Source: Arcobacter arenosus
GTDB lineage: Bacteria; Campylobacterota; Campylobacteria; Campylobacterales; Arcobacteraceae
DNA length: 64,000 nt
NCBI RefSeq assembly: GCF_005771535.1
Contig: NZ_VANU01000001.1
Coordinates: 62,001-126,000, forward strand
Reading direction: 5' to 3'
In this document: one piece after another, positions 20,401 to 28,441 of the stretch
Layout of the letters: the number at the start of each line of letters is the position of its first letter
Numbering within the stretch: the stretch's first letter is position 1
Program-made: the position numbers and the translations under genes
Notes under the pieces: model-generated
The model's input: the letters and a program-made list of their open reading frames with translations, nothing else
What the model was told of the DNA's origin: nothing
Database searches by the model: none

Positions 20401-22643
20401 GCATTTAATCTTGTTGTTGCGCCATCAAACAAATCACCAAAATCTAAAGAGGCATCTAAATCATCTATTGAAAAGTCTAGTTTATCTCCAATTGACAGAG
20501 ATATAATAGGGGAATTATTAAACTTAAGTTTTACATTTTTTTCTTCCCATATATCTATACTTCTTAAAGAGGCACTAGCACTTGCTTCAAATCCATCTTT
20601 TGAGATTAAAGCACTTTGTATATCTAGAGTTTCAATTTGTGATAAAACACCTGTATAGTCTAATAACTTTAATGAAGAGGTAAATGATATTTTAGGATTA
20701 TCAAGTTTCGATAAATCTAAATTTGCATCCAACTGTTCTAATTTATTTTTTTGATTTAAAAGATATATTGTAGATGGATTATTAAAGACTAAATCCATTG
20801 TTCCATCTTGTAAACTTTCTAAAGAGGCAACGGTATCAGGCAAAAGTGTTCCAAAATCAACTGTGGCATCAAAGTTTTCAAAGAAGAAATCCAATTCACC
20901 TAAAATACTTAAACTTAGATTCAAAGTTGGTATACTATCTTGTGAAAATTGTAATTTTACACCTTTACCCTTCCAAATATCCAAAGAATCAATTAAAATA
21001 CCAAGACTAGCAGATAAACCTTCTTTTGAAATTTGGGCATCTGTTATGGAAGCTAATTCTATCTTTGATAATAAACCTCCATAAGAACTTAAATTAGCAT
21101 TTGCATTAAAAGATATAATAGGATTAGTAAGATTTGATAAATCAAGCTCTCCTGATAATTGACTTAATAAAATATCTACATCACTTTTTAGACTTTTACT
21201 TTCTGAAACTACCCAAGAAAATTTAGATGCACTTGCCTCACCGGCCTCATTAATTAAAGGTAAAAGTTCTGCTGTTGCAGAATCAAATAGATTTCCAAAT
21301 TCAAGTTGAATATCTCCTGTATTTATATTAATATCTACACCTGAAGTTTTTAAACTTAAATTAATTCCAATATCTCCATTAAACACCAAGTTTACATTTT
21401 GTTCTTCCCAAATAGAAATTGGATTTAATGCTGTTGTAAACTCTGAACTTAATCCAGTTTTTGAAATCACTACATCTTTTATAGATATCTCATTTATATT
21501 TGAAAATAATGAACCATATTGACTTAAATCTATTTTTGTATCAAAAACAATTTTGGGATTACTTAAATCTTCTAAATTTAATTTACCAACACTTTGTGAT
21601 AGGAATATAGTTCCATCATCTATTAGTTTTTGTTTACTATTTTCACTCCAACTATAAACCCCATTTATTTTCTTACCTAATTCATCTGTAGCTATTTCTA
21701 GTCTTTTTTCTATTGAACCTAATAAATTACCAAATTTTAATGAAGCATCCAAATTTGATATTCCTAGCTTTAGTCCAGTTGTCATTTTTAAAGAGAAATC
21801 AATACTCAAGCTTCTAAAAGAAACTTTTACATTTTGCTCTTCCCAAATATCAAAATTTACATCATTTGAATATGCAATTATTCCAGTGATTCCATTTGTA
21901 TCAAAGATTAAAGAATCTATTTGTGTGTTAGGTAATGAAGATAATAACTCATTTGAAGTAGAACTTAATGTTGAAACAAGAGTATTTTTTCCATCTTGGG
22001 CATTAAATACAAGTTTTGAAATATCTAAAGTAATATCTTCATAGACAATTTGAAGAGAAGAGGTATACTCAATATTACCTGAAGTAATTCTATCCTCTTC
22101 AAAGGTAAGATTATTAAACTCAACATTAATATTACCTTCAAGACCAAAATTTTGTAGCCAAGGAACATATATGGTTCCATTTCCTGATAAAGTGGTTCCA
22201 TTATATTCAAAACCCTCATTTAAACTTAAAACAAACCCTGAAATATTAAATTGATTTGGAAACTCCAAAGTATTATCTAATGTTGAACTTTCTCTAACAA
22301 CTCTTAATGAAAACTCATATATATACCCTATTTTTGGTTCAAAGGAAAATTCCCAATCATCATGACCTGATGCTCTAAACCATGATTTGCCACCATTTGT
22401 ACTTATCTCAACAAATAAATCATCTACACCTATTGTTTTTTCTGTTGATTCAAGAAGCCCTGTAATAACTACCTTTCCATCTTTTAAATCTTCTTCATAA
22501 AACTCAATAGTTCTTTGTTCTAAAGATTCAAACTCTCTACCATTGATAGTGATATCATCAACAAAACCAATGTCATCTGCAAGTTGAACATTTCCGTAAA
22601 GTGATACACAAAAGAGAATAAAAATAAATATTTTTTTTATCAT
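14472..22643 (-). CDS. Giant exported repeat protein (2,723 residues)
   Basis: The protein has a signal peptide (MIKKIFIFILFCVSLYG) and no later obvious membrane helix. Residues about 20-120 look Ig-like. Residues about 260-1150 hold seven clear repeats of 140-160 residues, each marked by a box like IDIWEEKNVKLKF. Each repeat also has LDASLDFGDLF, YSW, a NP-x-I-x-F box and an ISK-x-G box. More worn copies follow to about residue 1700. A glycine-rich beta region and an Ig-like C-terminal third come next, with a Cys cluster CATCGDC near residue 2560. Composition is beta-rich, suggesting a solenoid or fibre. It starts 25 bases after the beta-barrel gene. I do not recognise the family; loose similarity to AsmA-type or DUF6603-type repeats is possible but unproven. 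Confidence 0.85.
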   Translation of the reverse strand: MIKKIFIFILFCVSLYGNVQLADDIGFVDDITINGREFESLEQRTIEFYEEDLKDGKVVITGLLESTEKTIGVDDLFVEISTNGGKSWFRASGHDDWEFSFEPKIGYIYEFSLRVVRESSTLDNTLEFPNQFNISGFVLSLNEGFEYNGTTLSGNGTIYVPWLQNFGLEGNINVEFNNLTFEEDRITSGNIEYTSSLQIVYEDITLDISKLVFNAQDGKNTLVSTLSSTSNELLSSLPNTQIDSLIFDTNGITGIIAYSNDVNFDIWEEQNVKVSFRSLSIDFSLKMTTGLKLGISNLDASLKFGNLLGSIEKRLEIATDELGKKINGVYSWSENSKQKLIDDGTIFLSQSVGKLNLEDLSNPKIVFDTKIDLSQYGSLFSNINEISIKDVVISKTGLSSEFTTALNPISIWEEQNVNLVFNGDIGINLSLKTSGVDININTGDIQLEFGNLFDSATAELLPLINEAGEASASKFSWVVSESKSLKSDVDILLSQLSGELDLSNLTNPIISFNANANLSSYGGLLSKIELASITDAQISKEGLSASLGILIDSLDIWKGKGVKLQFSQDSIPTLNLSLSILGELDFFFENFDATVDFGTLLPDTVASLESLQDGTMDLVFNNPSTIYLLNQKNKLEQLDANLDLSKLDNPKISFTSSLKLLDYTGVLSQIETLDIQSALISKDGFEASASASLRSIDIWEEKNVKLKFNNSPIISLSIGDKLDFSIDDLDASLDFGDLFDGATTRLNALQDEANNIVANTYSWGITSSKQIVSDAKEKLKDLNGSLNLQDLENPNIVFNANLDLSSYGGAFASIENARVSDAKISKNGLSAQASLNIEHINIYKEKNVKVQFNSNPTLKLSLTTSGYNVGLFHLDASIDFGTLIPNATASMKRVLTTSEIQNTLSDAEDIYNQGQSFIEDDYQYSWDLSGSYNLYGNEILLSSLGGTIDFSILSNPVVSLDANISFNEKSFLYSYAQNVELLSATISKDGFTSKIQTQLNDIPIWNEKNVKLDFNESDFQKLSLGVSSSGFKISLDEFNAELDFGTLINDTKTRINTLSAGLFSWDLGPVRKTLLNSSIKLKNLLGTIDLTDMKNPIINLDGAINLSSYSSCFESVGDIILSNAQISKSSFKTELSAQLEDIPIYQEKNVKLIFNDSTIPSFNFEVDRDGIDFGVKNISAKLDFGDLLNGEILTLRNKVNSATNKIQRVVSQGKREVKDFSKKSKEVQKALDNLNGIYTWSVSGSKSFLSDSNGSIVVSNLAGELNLQTLSNPIIDFHALADFTNYNLAGFDFDAEVEVEKAKISKSGIEWNLGISNGSTEFTVLDLGVKEEDVRVELFNINASTGTAGTQVSSAAGTLFLGNKLFDGTVEPIALAYDGTKYTFSSTQELTYTYENTVLKIANPTGSVSKIGDKYEVVFSGNAQFFTDILKNVGVPNINLSGLKISSTGFKADLNTTFEPIQKHTLLGDKVKLSLSSIGIKIDSTLDIPIIVNSIDGEIDLSSLFNEAEAYAKTAIAYTNSQLTFDFNEKILHLGLDNKFEFKGLSGSFNMNSLDELSMSLSGNFGYKEWENIDLALEDFTISSSGISGTIGLGEVSTLETTIANLVINELSISFLNTTNVSGNIKMHYSKDGFLGSSEKFTFDMGTQISLDGVDSFSLDSNALKAIPIENFATMTLLGVETNLDMEDFSLSFNGTLQPNHSLLSSLSAVEFDGLEISKDGISIDSISSTQTISGASFDLAGMTLTLTELGLGYKVSEELLFFEAAGSLNLGITEAGAGMTFYSNGTYDINQIELNVSEPAIILSGKFDWYDADPTYGEGFAATGLNLGVGGIFNVEGAFRIGEKSSKRYWMARALYSSSAGVPLTPIPISLYGFGGGASYGMEIQRSEDSFDTRFIPNGTEDIIVTALVKMGTSDVGYTWHGTLGMDINLATGVTRLDGISYLLSDLSLSPEERVITAEVVLGTSPFEISIDGGVDVKYLASDFELVHLFGNGALAYTSARKYVHLGTKNEPITSRIFDLAQAQSYLVIESDLFALGSRFSSSDRWSKWGFGIGYDTNIGFDLEAGFGRKVYIDLQAYLRMAIEARVPVKGWFDLASVNGKVRFRSPSPTIFSLFLKGCAIGKCAKHTFYIVGKKPSSLDNQNMSILKEVEPFHDTDFSLKPLLKLGTVFPNDGTMQEVGRENYWFTITNVKLVDTSNPTVSKSLNSSRIDNKTIGYMPQELLRPNTQYKLTADVQWLRKNNIDTNVLEKVEKVEKIFTTTDESFLPYSELVAKVMPETGSKDISSTAKVRIYYSHLAKELPQMNNNYVASVINSKNEVLEGTWNDFSWDTNKGKFGEILENTVLLPGKKFTPNEPFNTYHFCLNNSTGEIKETVVRSDGKYYNPFRSYTVDGEDDGMEFDSLNIDNSGLSRTTSLNNSRLSNNMAARVTAQSLGVSEEIFTDLNLGEPSVSNDSFTYYSTNKYMIKVKDVANDKIVYISFFEAKGSGNQGDQFVYLTNNINDIDAKIDVERSLVVKDGQEYNVRAIISRYEQRAMGNQFPVCDADTNLGELAAQYGNPISRTCATCGDCEEHRTQALAAYKEHSPNIRKVTINSGINRNEYPNVFPVVDVVYEDELNPENTLSKQYTLLYGDYIDNLYQLKFDGIEKIKEATIKYYIAQENTFGRLLSEGRIEPVVTKQVIILDSGLDDITRANEDSKSIYENNFSPENIQLNSNQGVSLW
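19190..21855 (-). repeat. Seven-copy in-gene repeat array, period about 435 bases
   Basis: Within the giant gene the coding boxes for (I/F)-x-I-(W/Y)-x-E-(Q/K)-N-V-(K/N)-(V/L)-x-F occur near 21840, 21400, 20965, 20540, 20110, 19620 and 19200. Spacings are 420-440 bases, with one interval of about 490. The copies differ strongly at DNA level, so the array is old and under protein-level selection rather than a recent tandem duplication. The third copy is altered (WKGKGVKLQF). Confidence 0.8.
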
Positions 22644-22668
22644 ATGAGTTCCTTTTTAAACAAATAAA

Positions 22669-24249
22669 TTAAAAATTATATACGTAAGACAACTTTCCTT
22701 TGTGCTCGTTGTAACTTGATAATGAACTATGTTCAACATCATATACTTGTTTTTCAACTAATAATCTAACTATTTGTTTACCCTTATCATCTAAGCGATA
22801 AGTTGTTCTAAATTGATAAGTTGAATTAGTAGTATCATCTGCATTATCGATATAAGTATTTCTTGAAATATATGATAAGTCCATAGATAATTTTTTATTA
22901 TATTGATAGCCAGCATCAACTTTTAAACCAAATTTCTCTTGACTATTTCCACTTTGATTTACATTTTGTGCATCTAAACTTGTTGTAATCCGATAAAAAC
23001 TATCATTTTCAAGTTTTTTCTTATATCCTAATGTAAATCTAATATTATTTATTTTTTGTGAAGAAGTTGTTGTCACATAATCTTTTAAATCTGAAAAATT
23101 GTAAGCTAATGAATAACGAAACCCACTAGTTGTTCTATAGTTTCCACTTAAATCTATTGTATATCTATTATTGTCAGAACCTCTGCCCCTAACATCTTTA
23201 TTTGTGAACCTAAGATCAATATTAGATCTTTTCAAAAACTCAGGTTTATATGTAATATTTACAGCTTCATAATAAGTATTTTGAGTATCTCCTAATGAAC
23301 CATTAAGATTATCTCTATCATATTTAAAACTAAGTTTACTTGACAACTGTTTGTTTATTCTCCAAGTAGTCATATTTTCAACTTTTTCATTATCTGAATT
23401 TGCTGAACCTGCTACAGAAACAAAATCTGGTGCAATTCGTTGATAAAGAAAATTACTTTTTACAGAAGATAATACAGGTCTAGTTAATAGTCTTACTAGT
23501 ATAGCTGTTTTTGTTTTACTTTCTTTACCTGCTCTTAAATCATCTGTACTATGGGAAACTGCAGTTCGCCCCTTTAATGTTATATATTTATTAAATCTCC
23601 ATTTACCATCAACTCCAAAAGTTAAACCTTTTGAACCTGGAGCACTTGAACTATCTGCAGAAGACAAATCATCTTTTAAAGTTACAACACTAAGATTTAT
23701 TTCCTTTGCTCTTTCATATGTATATTTTGCTTCAAAGGCAGCGGTATAAGTATCAAGAGGTTCACTTTCAACTGTTTGATAAGTTTCTCTCCATTGTGAC
23801 TTCTTAACCCCAAGTATAAACTTATAATCCCACTTATTTTCTTTTTTGTCACTTTTATATACTGTTTTAAAACCTTTTAAGGAACCTCCATAAACATATG
23901 GGTTCATTGAAGCTGCAACATCTCCAATTTCATGTTTCCAATATTTATTTGTATAATGTCCATTAAAATATTGAATTTCTGCCATATTATCTTGAATACG
24001 GTCATCATTTGTAGCTCTTGCTTTTACCCTAACTCCAGCATTTCCTTCGTATAATGGACCATGATAATTTAGGTTTAACTCTTGAGATTGAGTTAAACCT
24101 TCTGTATTATTTGATTGACCTTCAACATCTATATGTTGAAAATATCCACTAAGTCTTCCTTCTAACTTCCATGATTCTTCTAATTTAAAAGTTGAAGCCC
24201 CCATAGTGCTTACTAAAGTAATTAAAGATAAATTAATGTATTTTTTCAT
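22669..24249 (-). CDS. Outer-membrane beta-barrel protein
   Basis: 526 residues: signal peptide (MKKYINLSLITLVSTMGAS), then alternating amphipathic strands with many aromatic girdle residues and polar turns. It ends in KLSYVYNF, with the terminal Phe expected for recognition by the Bam machinery. The strand count looks sufficient for a large barrel of perhaps 18-22 strands, estimated by eye only. It lies 1 base downstream of the CARDB gene and 25 bases before the giant gene in one operon. A role as surface anchor or channel for the giant protein is an inference from position. Confidence 0.78.
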   Translation of the reverse strand: MKKYINLSLITLVSTMGASTFKLEESWKLEGRLSGYFQHIDVEGQSNNTEGLTQSQELNLNYHGPLYEGNAGVRVKARATNDDRIQDNMAEIQYFNGHYTNKYWKHEIGDVAASMNPYVYGGSLKGFKTVYKSDKKENKWDYKFILGVKKSQWRETYQTVESEPLDTYTAAFEAKYTYERAKEINLSVVTLKDDLSSADSSSAPGSKGLTFGVDGKWRFNKYITLKGRTAVSHSTDDLRAGKESKTKTAILVRLLTRPVLSSVKSNFLYQRIAPDFVSVAGSANSDNEKVENMTTWRINKQLSSKLSFKYDRDNLNGSLGDTQNTYYEAVNITYKPEFLKRSNIDLRFTNKDVRGRGSDNNRYTIDLSGNYRTTSGFRYSLAYNFSDLKDYVTTTSSQKINNIRFTLGYKKKLENDSFYRITTSLDAQNVNQSGNSQEKFGLKVDAGYQYNKKLSMDLSYISRNTYIDNADDTTNSTYQFRTTYRLDDKGKQIVRLLVEKQVYDVEHSSLSSYNEHKGKLSYVYNF

Positions 24250-24250
24250 C

Positions 24251-25081
24251 TTAATTTACCTGTAATGAAAAGGTATTATTACCCTCTTTTTCCTCTTCAA
24301 TAAGATCATCTGGATCAACGATAATAATATTACCATCATAACAATCTGCAGTAATATCAATATTTACTGATTCACCTGCTTCTAAGTCATTATTGTACTG
24401 TGGACCAGCAGGAAGGAAAGAACCAGGTACCTCATATGCTATGAAACCTGAATTTGTAGGACCACTACCAATATTTCTAATTGTAAGAGTCATAGGCATT
24501 GCGCCACCAAATCCACTTGGACAAATGGCACTTATTCTTAAATCAGGTAGACCACTAGTTCCTGAACTTGAAACTTCATCATAAATTTCTTGACCAGGGA
24601 TAGTTGGAACTTCATCTCTCCATTCAGCTAAAGAGTCTCCCCATAAATTGTTACCTGCTAATTCAATTAATTTGTATTCCCCATTTATCTCATCAAATAA
24701 AAATCTAGAATAGCCTGTTTTTGTAGTTTGGTTTCCACCTAAATTAGTCTCATATCTTTTTTCCCATTTAACATAAAGATATCTTTTTACACCATCACTT
24801 GTTATTTTTTCAATCCAACTATCAAATGAAATAATTTCATACTTTCTAAAATCTTCATCAATCGCTTCAGTAAATGTCATAAAATCCTGAATAAATCTAT
24901 CTTCAGATACATAAGAAAAAAAACTTGATGAATCTTCTTCTTCATAAAACTGCATCATATCGCTAAATACAATTTTTACTTTATCATCCCTTGATTGATC
25001 AAGAACTATTATATCTTTATCATAATCACTACTAGCAAATAAACTAAATGTTAAAAACATAAGAATTACAATCTTTTTCAT
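24251..25081 (-). CDS. Exported protein with C-terminal CARDB-like domain
   Basis: 276 residues with signal peptide (MKKIVILMFLTFSLFAS). Residues about 20-150 resemble a nuclear-transport-factor-like fold (YEEEDSSSFFSYVSEDRFIQD ... VKWEKRYE). From about residue 175, PDLRISAIC ... LTIRNIGSGPTNSGF ... EEEKEGNNTFSLQV matches the CARDB pattern of extracellular beta-sandwich domains. Two Cys (SAIC and TADC) may pair. It is the first gene of the operon and lies 100 bases beyond the response regulator gene. Function unknown. Confidence 0.75.
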   Translation of the reverse strand: MKKIVILMFLTFSLFASSDYDKDIIVLDQSRDDKVKIVFSDMMQFYEEEDSSSFFSYVSEDRFIQDFMTFTEAIDEDFRKYEIISFDSWIEKITSDGVKRYLYVKWEKRYETNLGGNQTTKTGYSRFLFDEINGEYKLIELAGNNLWGDSLAEWRDEVPTIPGQEIYDEVSSSGTSGLPDLRISAICPSGFGGAMPMTLTIRNIGSGPTNSGFIAYEVPGSFLPAGPQYNNDLEAGESVNIDITADCYDGNIIIVDPDDLIEEEKEGNNTFSLQVN

Positions 25082-25182
25082 CTTCTTCCTTTTATATAAT
25101 TACTAAATAAATTATAAAAAGATAACATTCCAAAAACATTGCAATTAAGTTTAAATTTTAATTAAAGGTAAAGTTGTAAAGA

Positions 25183-25863
25183 TTAAATATTTATGCGGTA
25201 TCCTATTGCAGGGATAGTTTCAATAAATTTATTGTTCAATTTTATGCGTAATCTACAAACTAATGTTCGTCTAGTATTTTCATTTGGTAACTTATCTGGC
25301 CAAATCTCATTTTCCATATCATAAATAGAGACTACAGAATTTTTAGATTTAATTAAAAGATTTAAAAGTTCTTTTTCTCTTTTTGTTAAATGAATAAATT
25401 CGCCATTTAAAATAAGTTGTTTATTAACAGAATCAAAACTAAATTCTTTATCTAATAAGATATCTCCTACTTTACTACAATTTTCGTACAAATTATGGTA
25501 AGTATTTGAAGCGAGTTTAAGAGCTACATATAATTCTTCTCTATTAAAAGGTTTTAGTAAATAGCTAACAGGACTTGTTTTTAAAGCTCTGTTAACAGTA
25601 TTTTCATCACAATAAGCAGTAAGATATATAAAGGTAGTATTTATTTTTTCACCAATTAAGGAAGCAGAAGTTATTCCATCTTTTTTCCCTTTTATATTTA
25701 TATCCATTAAAATAACTTGTGGCTTATATTCTAATGCACAATATAAAGCATCATCGATGTTATTAACCCTAGCAACCAACTTATACTCACTTTTTGAGTT
25801 TATAAAATTTTCTAGTTCCATTGCTACTATTAATTCATCTTCAACAATCATTACAGGTATCAT
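25183..25863 (-). CDS. OmpR/PhoB-type response regulator
   Basis: 226 residues. The N-terminal receiver has the acidic pair E8-D9, phospho-acceptor D54 (ILMDINIKG), T/S in LTAY and K in LLKPF. The C-terminal winged helix (about residues 140-226) has LTKREKELLNLL and RTLVCRLRIKL. The start overlaps the stop of the kinase gene (ATGA). Because the exported-protein operon begins only 101 bases downstream on the same strand, that operon is the obvious candidate target. Confidence 0.9.
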   Translation of the reverse strand: MIPVMIVEDELIVAMELENFINSKSEYKLVARVNNIDDALYCALEYKPQVILMDINIKGKKDGITSASLIGEKINTTFIYLTAYCDENTVNRALKTSPVSYLLKPFNREELYVALKLASNTYHNLYENCSKVGDILLDKEFSFDSVNKQLILNGEFIHLTKREKELLNLLIKSKNSVVSIYDMENEIWPDKLPNENTRRTLVCRLRIKLNNKFIETIPAIGYRINI

Positions 25864-27638
25864 ATTTTAAACCTTATCATATACTTACATTCATCTTTAG
25901 TTTTAGATTCTATTTCTCCACCTAGTTGTTCTGTAACTAAACCATATACTAAACTTAAGCCCAAAGAGTTTTTTCTCATTTTTTGGAAGTCATAGCCTAA
26001 ACCATTATCTGCTACCTCTAAAAAATATTCTTTTGCTTTTTTTATTAATGTGATTTCAAACCTATCAAGATTATTTACATATTTTATACTATTTGATAGT
26101 AGTTCATTTATAATAATCCCAACATAAACAGCCTCTTTTATAGGCATATTTGCATCAATATTTAATTTAAAATCAATATCTTTCAAAGAATATGAAATAT
26201 TCAAATCCATACATAGCTTTTTTATATATTCTTTCATATTTATTATTTCTATATTGTCATTTTGATATAAAATCTCATGGGTTTTTGAAATAGCTTTTAT
26301 CCTATTTTCTAATTTTAAGAATTCATCTTTTGAATACCTATTATCTAATTTTGAACTTTGTAGGTTTAAAATTGAAAGAATAATTTGAAGATTATTTTTA
26401 ACCCTATGATGTAACTCTCTATAAAGATTTTTTAAAGATTTAGTCTGTTTTTTTACCTCTTTTTCTACAATAATATTTCTTTTTTCTAACTCTTCATATA
26501 ACTTTTTATCTAATTGTAGTTTCTCATTTTGTAAAATACTTAATCTATCAATAAAGGCTAGTAATAAAAATAAAGCCTCAATTAATGTCAAAATCAAAAT
26601 TAAAGGTGGTAAAAAATACATAACAGAGATTATCCCCAAGGCATCAATAATAGATAAGAAATATCCTATTGAAAGAAAAGTCCAACCAATAATAAAAAAT
26701 CTAGCTTGTTTATTTCCTTTATTGTAAATATAAATTGAACTATAAAGATTAAAAAATATAAAAAATAAACCTGTTAAAACAGTTACTTCAGGGAAATAAA
26801 AAACTGGTGTTGATAAAAATAAAATTTGTAATAAAATAAAATATATCACAAATTTATAGATTTTATCAATCTTAGAATAATTTGAAGTTTTAAGAAAACT
26901 TCTTGCAAAAATTGCAGCTGTAATAATCATAATTCCAACTTTTGGAACAACTATTAAATTATCTATATTTGTAAACCATTGTGGAGCATAAAGGGGTAAA
27001 AAACCTATATAAGTTAGTTGTTGAAAAAGCAAGGTCAAGATATAAATACAATAATATAAATAGCTTTTCTCTTTTGTATAAATAAACAAAGAAAAAGAAT
27101 ATGTAATAAAAGCTAAAATAACTCCAATAAAAAAAACTATTAAAAATTGTTTTAATAAATCATAATTTTTAAAATTTTCTAAATCACTTATTAATATCGA
27201 AAATTGTAAGGCAGTAGTACTATTCTTTATATTTAAATAATATGTTTTTGTTTCATTAGCTTTTAAACTTAAAGTAAATGATGGATTTATATATTTTTCT
27301 CTTTTATCAATATGTAACATACCACTTGTATTTATCTTATCATCATAATATAAGATTATATGTTCTAAAAGGGGATTATTAATCTCTAAAATAAAGTCTT
27401 TGGGTTTATTTTCTAAATTTTTAAGGTTTACTTTTAACCAAATATACATATCAGAATTAAACCCATAATTTATATGTTCTTTGGAGAATAAATCAAATTT
27501 TGAATTTTTTGCTTCTTCTAATTTTAATTTTTTTGTAGTTATAAATATTTGTATCTCTTTATGAATACTAAAATCTTGTGCATTTAAAGAAATTATTATA
27601 ATAAGTGTTAATAAAAAAACAAACCTATAAAACTTCAT
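25860..27638 (-). CDS. 7TM-DISM histidine kinase (HisKA_2 type)
   Basis: 592 residues: signal peptide, a periplasmic beta-sandwich ligand domain (7TMR-DISMED2-like, about 20-165), and seven transmembrane helices (about 170-375). A short coiled coil follows, then the HisKA_2 phospho-acceptor box RELHHRVKNNLQIILSILN (about 410-430). The C-terminal ATPase domain has N box NELLSNSIKY and G box DNGLGYDF. The DISM domain family is thought to bind carbohydrates or other small ligands. It pairs with the response regulator that overlaps it. Confidence 0.9.
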   Translation of the reverse strand: MKFYRFVFLLTLIIIISLNAQDFSIHKEIQIFITTKKLKLEEAKNSKFDLFSKEHINYGFNSDMYIWLKVNLKNLENKPKDFILEINNPLLEHIILYYDDKINTSGMLHIDKREKYINPSFTLSLKANETKTYYLNIKNSTTALQFSILISDLENFKNYDLLKQFLIVFFIGVILAFITYSFSLFIYTKEKSYLYYCIYILTLLFQQLTYIGFLPLYAPQWFTNIDNLIVVPKVGIMIITAAIFARSFLKTSNYSKIDKIYKFVIYFILLQILFLSTPVFYFPEVTVLTGLFFIFFNLYSSIYIYNKGNKQARFFIIGWTFLSIGYFLSIIDALGIISVMYFLPPLILILTLIEALFLLLAFIDRLSILQNEKLQLDKKLYEELEKRNIIVEKEVKKQTKSLKNLYRELHHRVKNNLQIILSILNLQSSKLDNRYSKDEFLKLENRIKAISKTHEILYQNDNIEIINMKEYIKKLCMDLNISYSLKDIDFKLNIDANMPIKEAVYVGIIINELLSNSIKYVNNLDRFEITLIKKAKEYFLEVADNGLGYDFQKMRKNSLGLSLVYGLVTEQLGGEIESKTKDECKYMIRFKI

Positions 27639-27745
27639 AATATACCTTAATAATATATTTATTTTATAGGATTGTAAATTAAGTAAGCATTAAATAATAA
27701 TATTTTAATAACTATCTTATAAAAGAAATTATTTTATATAAGTTT

Positions 27746-28441
27746 TTATCCACCTAAATATTTTTTTCTTATTTCATCTGAAGTGATTAAATTTTTAGCT
27801 TCATCTTCTAAAGCTACTTTCCCATTTTCTAAAACATAGGCATAATTTGAAATCTCTAAAGCAGCAAAGGCATTTTGTTCTACTAATAAAATAGTAATTC
27901 CATCCTCTTTTAATTTAACAATTGTTTCAAATAATTCACCTACAATTTTAGGAGCAAGTCCCAAAGATGGTTCATCAAGCATCAAAAGTTTTGGAGAAGA
28001 CATCAAAGCTCTTGCAATTGCAAGCATTTGTTGTTCTCCACCACTCATAGTTCCACCTAATTGACCCCTTTTATCAATTAATCTTGGAAATAGTTTAAAC
28101 ATTCTTTCTTGATACTCTTCATAAAGTTCATCTTGATTAAATGCACCCATTCTAAGATTCTCTTCAATTGTAAGATTTTGGAAAACTCTTCTTCCTTCTG
28201 GAACTAAAGATATCCCCTCTTTTATAATTTTATGGGTTTTATGATTTGAGATATCTAAGTCATTAAATATAATCTCACCAGTTTTCTTTACATCATTTAC
28301 TATTGATTGAAGAGTTGAAGTTTTTCCTGCACCATTACTTCCAATAAGTGAAACAATTTGTCCAGCTTTTACTTCAAAATCAACCCCTTTTACAGCTTTA
28401 ATTAAACCGTAAAATACTTCTAAATTCTTTACACTAAGCAT
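27746..28441 (-). CDS. livF: Branched-chain amino-acid ABC transporter ATPase LivF
   Basis: Starts MLSVKNLEVFYG at ATG 28441, with GGAG about 9 bases upstream; the longer TTG reading from 28456 is less likely. Walker A is GSNGAGKTS, signature MSGGEQQMLAIARAL, Walker B LLMLDEPSLGL, 231 residues. LivF-type proteins are the second ATPase of the high-affinity Leu/Ile/Val system. It overlaps livG by 8 bases. The true substrate could be another amino acid, since binding proteins of this family vary. Confidence 0.9.
   Translation of the reverse strand: MLSVKNLEVFYGLIKAVKGVDFEVKAGQIVSLIGSNGAGKTSTLQSIVNDVKKTGEIIFNDLDISNHKTHKIIKEGISLVPEGRRVFQNLTIEENLRMGAFNQDELYEEYQERMFKLFPRLIDKRGQLGGTMSGGEQQMLAIARALMSSPKLLMLDEPSLGLAPKIVGELFETIVKLKEDGITILLVEQNAFAALEISNYAYVLENGKVALEDEAKNLITSDEIRKKYLGG

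Noticed and set aside
18553-21084. Several plus-strand open frames of 60-96 codons inside the giant gene
   Set aside because: They are antisense shadows of the repeat units, with no ribosome sites and low-complexity translations.
19190-21855. Recent tandem duplication or CRISPR-like array
   Set aside because: The repeat is visible only at protein level with long, diverged units; no short identical direct repeats with spacers were seen.
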